Assembly: GCF_004000255.1 (NCBI RefSeq)
Contig: NZ_RCIQ01000033.1
Location: forward strand, 1 to 32,174
Length of the DNA: 32,174 nucleotides
Direction: 5' to 3'
Origin: Nioella ostreopsis
GTDB lineage: Bacteria; Pseudomonadota; Alphaproteobacteria; Rhodobacterales; Rhodobacteraceae
Of the stretch, positions 32,121-32,174 are shown piece after piece. Both the position numbers and the translations under genes were made by a program. Below the pieces are notes generated by a model that was not told the origin of the DNA, ran no database searches, and worked only from the letters and a program-made list of their open reading frames with translations. Position 1 is the first letter of the stretch, and each line of letters starts with the position of its first letter.

Positions 32121-32174
32121 AAATACTGCCTGAGCCTCCCCATCTGAATTGGTCCGACGTTATGTTTAGGAAAC

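Overview
The window reads as chromosomal DNA of an alphaproteobacterium, most likely a Rhodobacteraceae (Rhodobacterales) species, carrying an integrated mobile element in its right half. The evidence is the high GC content, the fused TAXI-type TRAP permease, a small protein matching a family I know from Rhodobacteraceae (DUF6280), and the PCMT / TolC / PopZ-like gene order. No rRNA gene, CRISPR array or insertion sequence was seen.

Left region (1-17137, core chromosome). A minus-strand operon at 30-4438 encodes an amidase, a malonyl-CoA synthetase (MatB) and a CaiB/BaiF-type CoA transferase. Divergent from it are the two-component pair dctB-dctD (4547-7746), then a TAXI solute receptor and a fused 4TM/12TM TRAP permease (7984-11363). 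Together these look like a sensing and uptake module for a carboxylate next to a malonyl-CoA-forming module. After two strong terminators come a small DUF6280-like gene, efp, a rhomboid protease, a PopZ-like protein containing a (GGCTTC)8 hexanucleotide tract, a TolC-family outer-membrane protein and a PCMT-family methyltransferase.

Right region (17138-32120, mobile element). A complete tRNA-Cys(GCA) gene ends in the 14-base sequence GGTACTCGCCTCCA. The same 14 bases recur at 32107-32120, just beyond a tyrosine-recombinase gene. The roughly 14.9 kb between the copies is an integrative and mobilizable element. Its modules are: ArdC antirestriction; a type III restriction-modification pair (mod, res) followed by a small orphan gene; a zincin-like orphan; a mobilization operon (MobC-like, a 47-residue membrane peptide, relaxase, coiled-coil membrane protein, orphan); a convergent operon headed by a rolling-circle type replication initiator (Rep_trans-like) with three coupled orphans; and an integrase / orphan / AlpA-like recombination module. 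No type IV secretion genes are present, so transfer would need a helper element.

Least explained parts: a pair of diverged paralogous small proteins (98 and 115 aa) in two different operons of the element; the three coupled orphans behind the replication initiator; the translationally coupled membrane micropeptide between mobC and the relaxase; and the HEILH zincin. In the core, DctD carries GAFPGA instead of GAFTGA in its sigma-54 contact loop, and the CoA transferase appears to have its two halves in swapped order.
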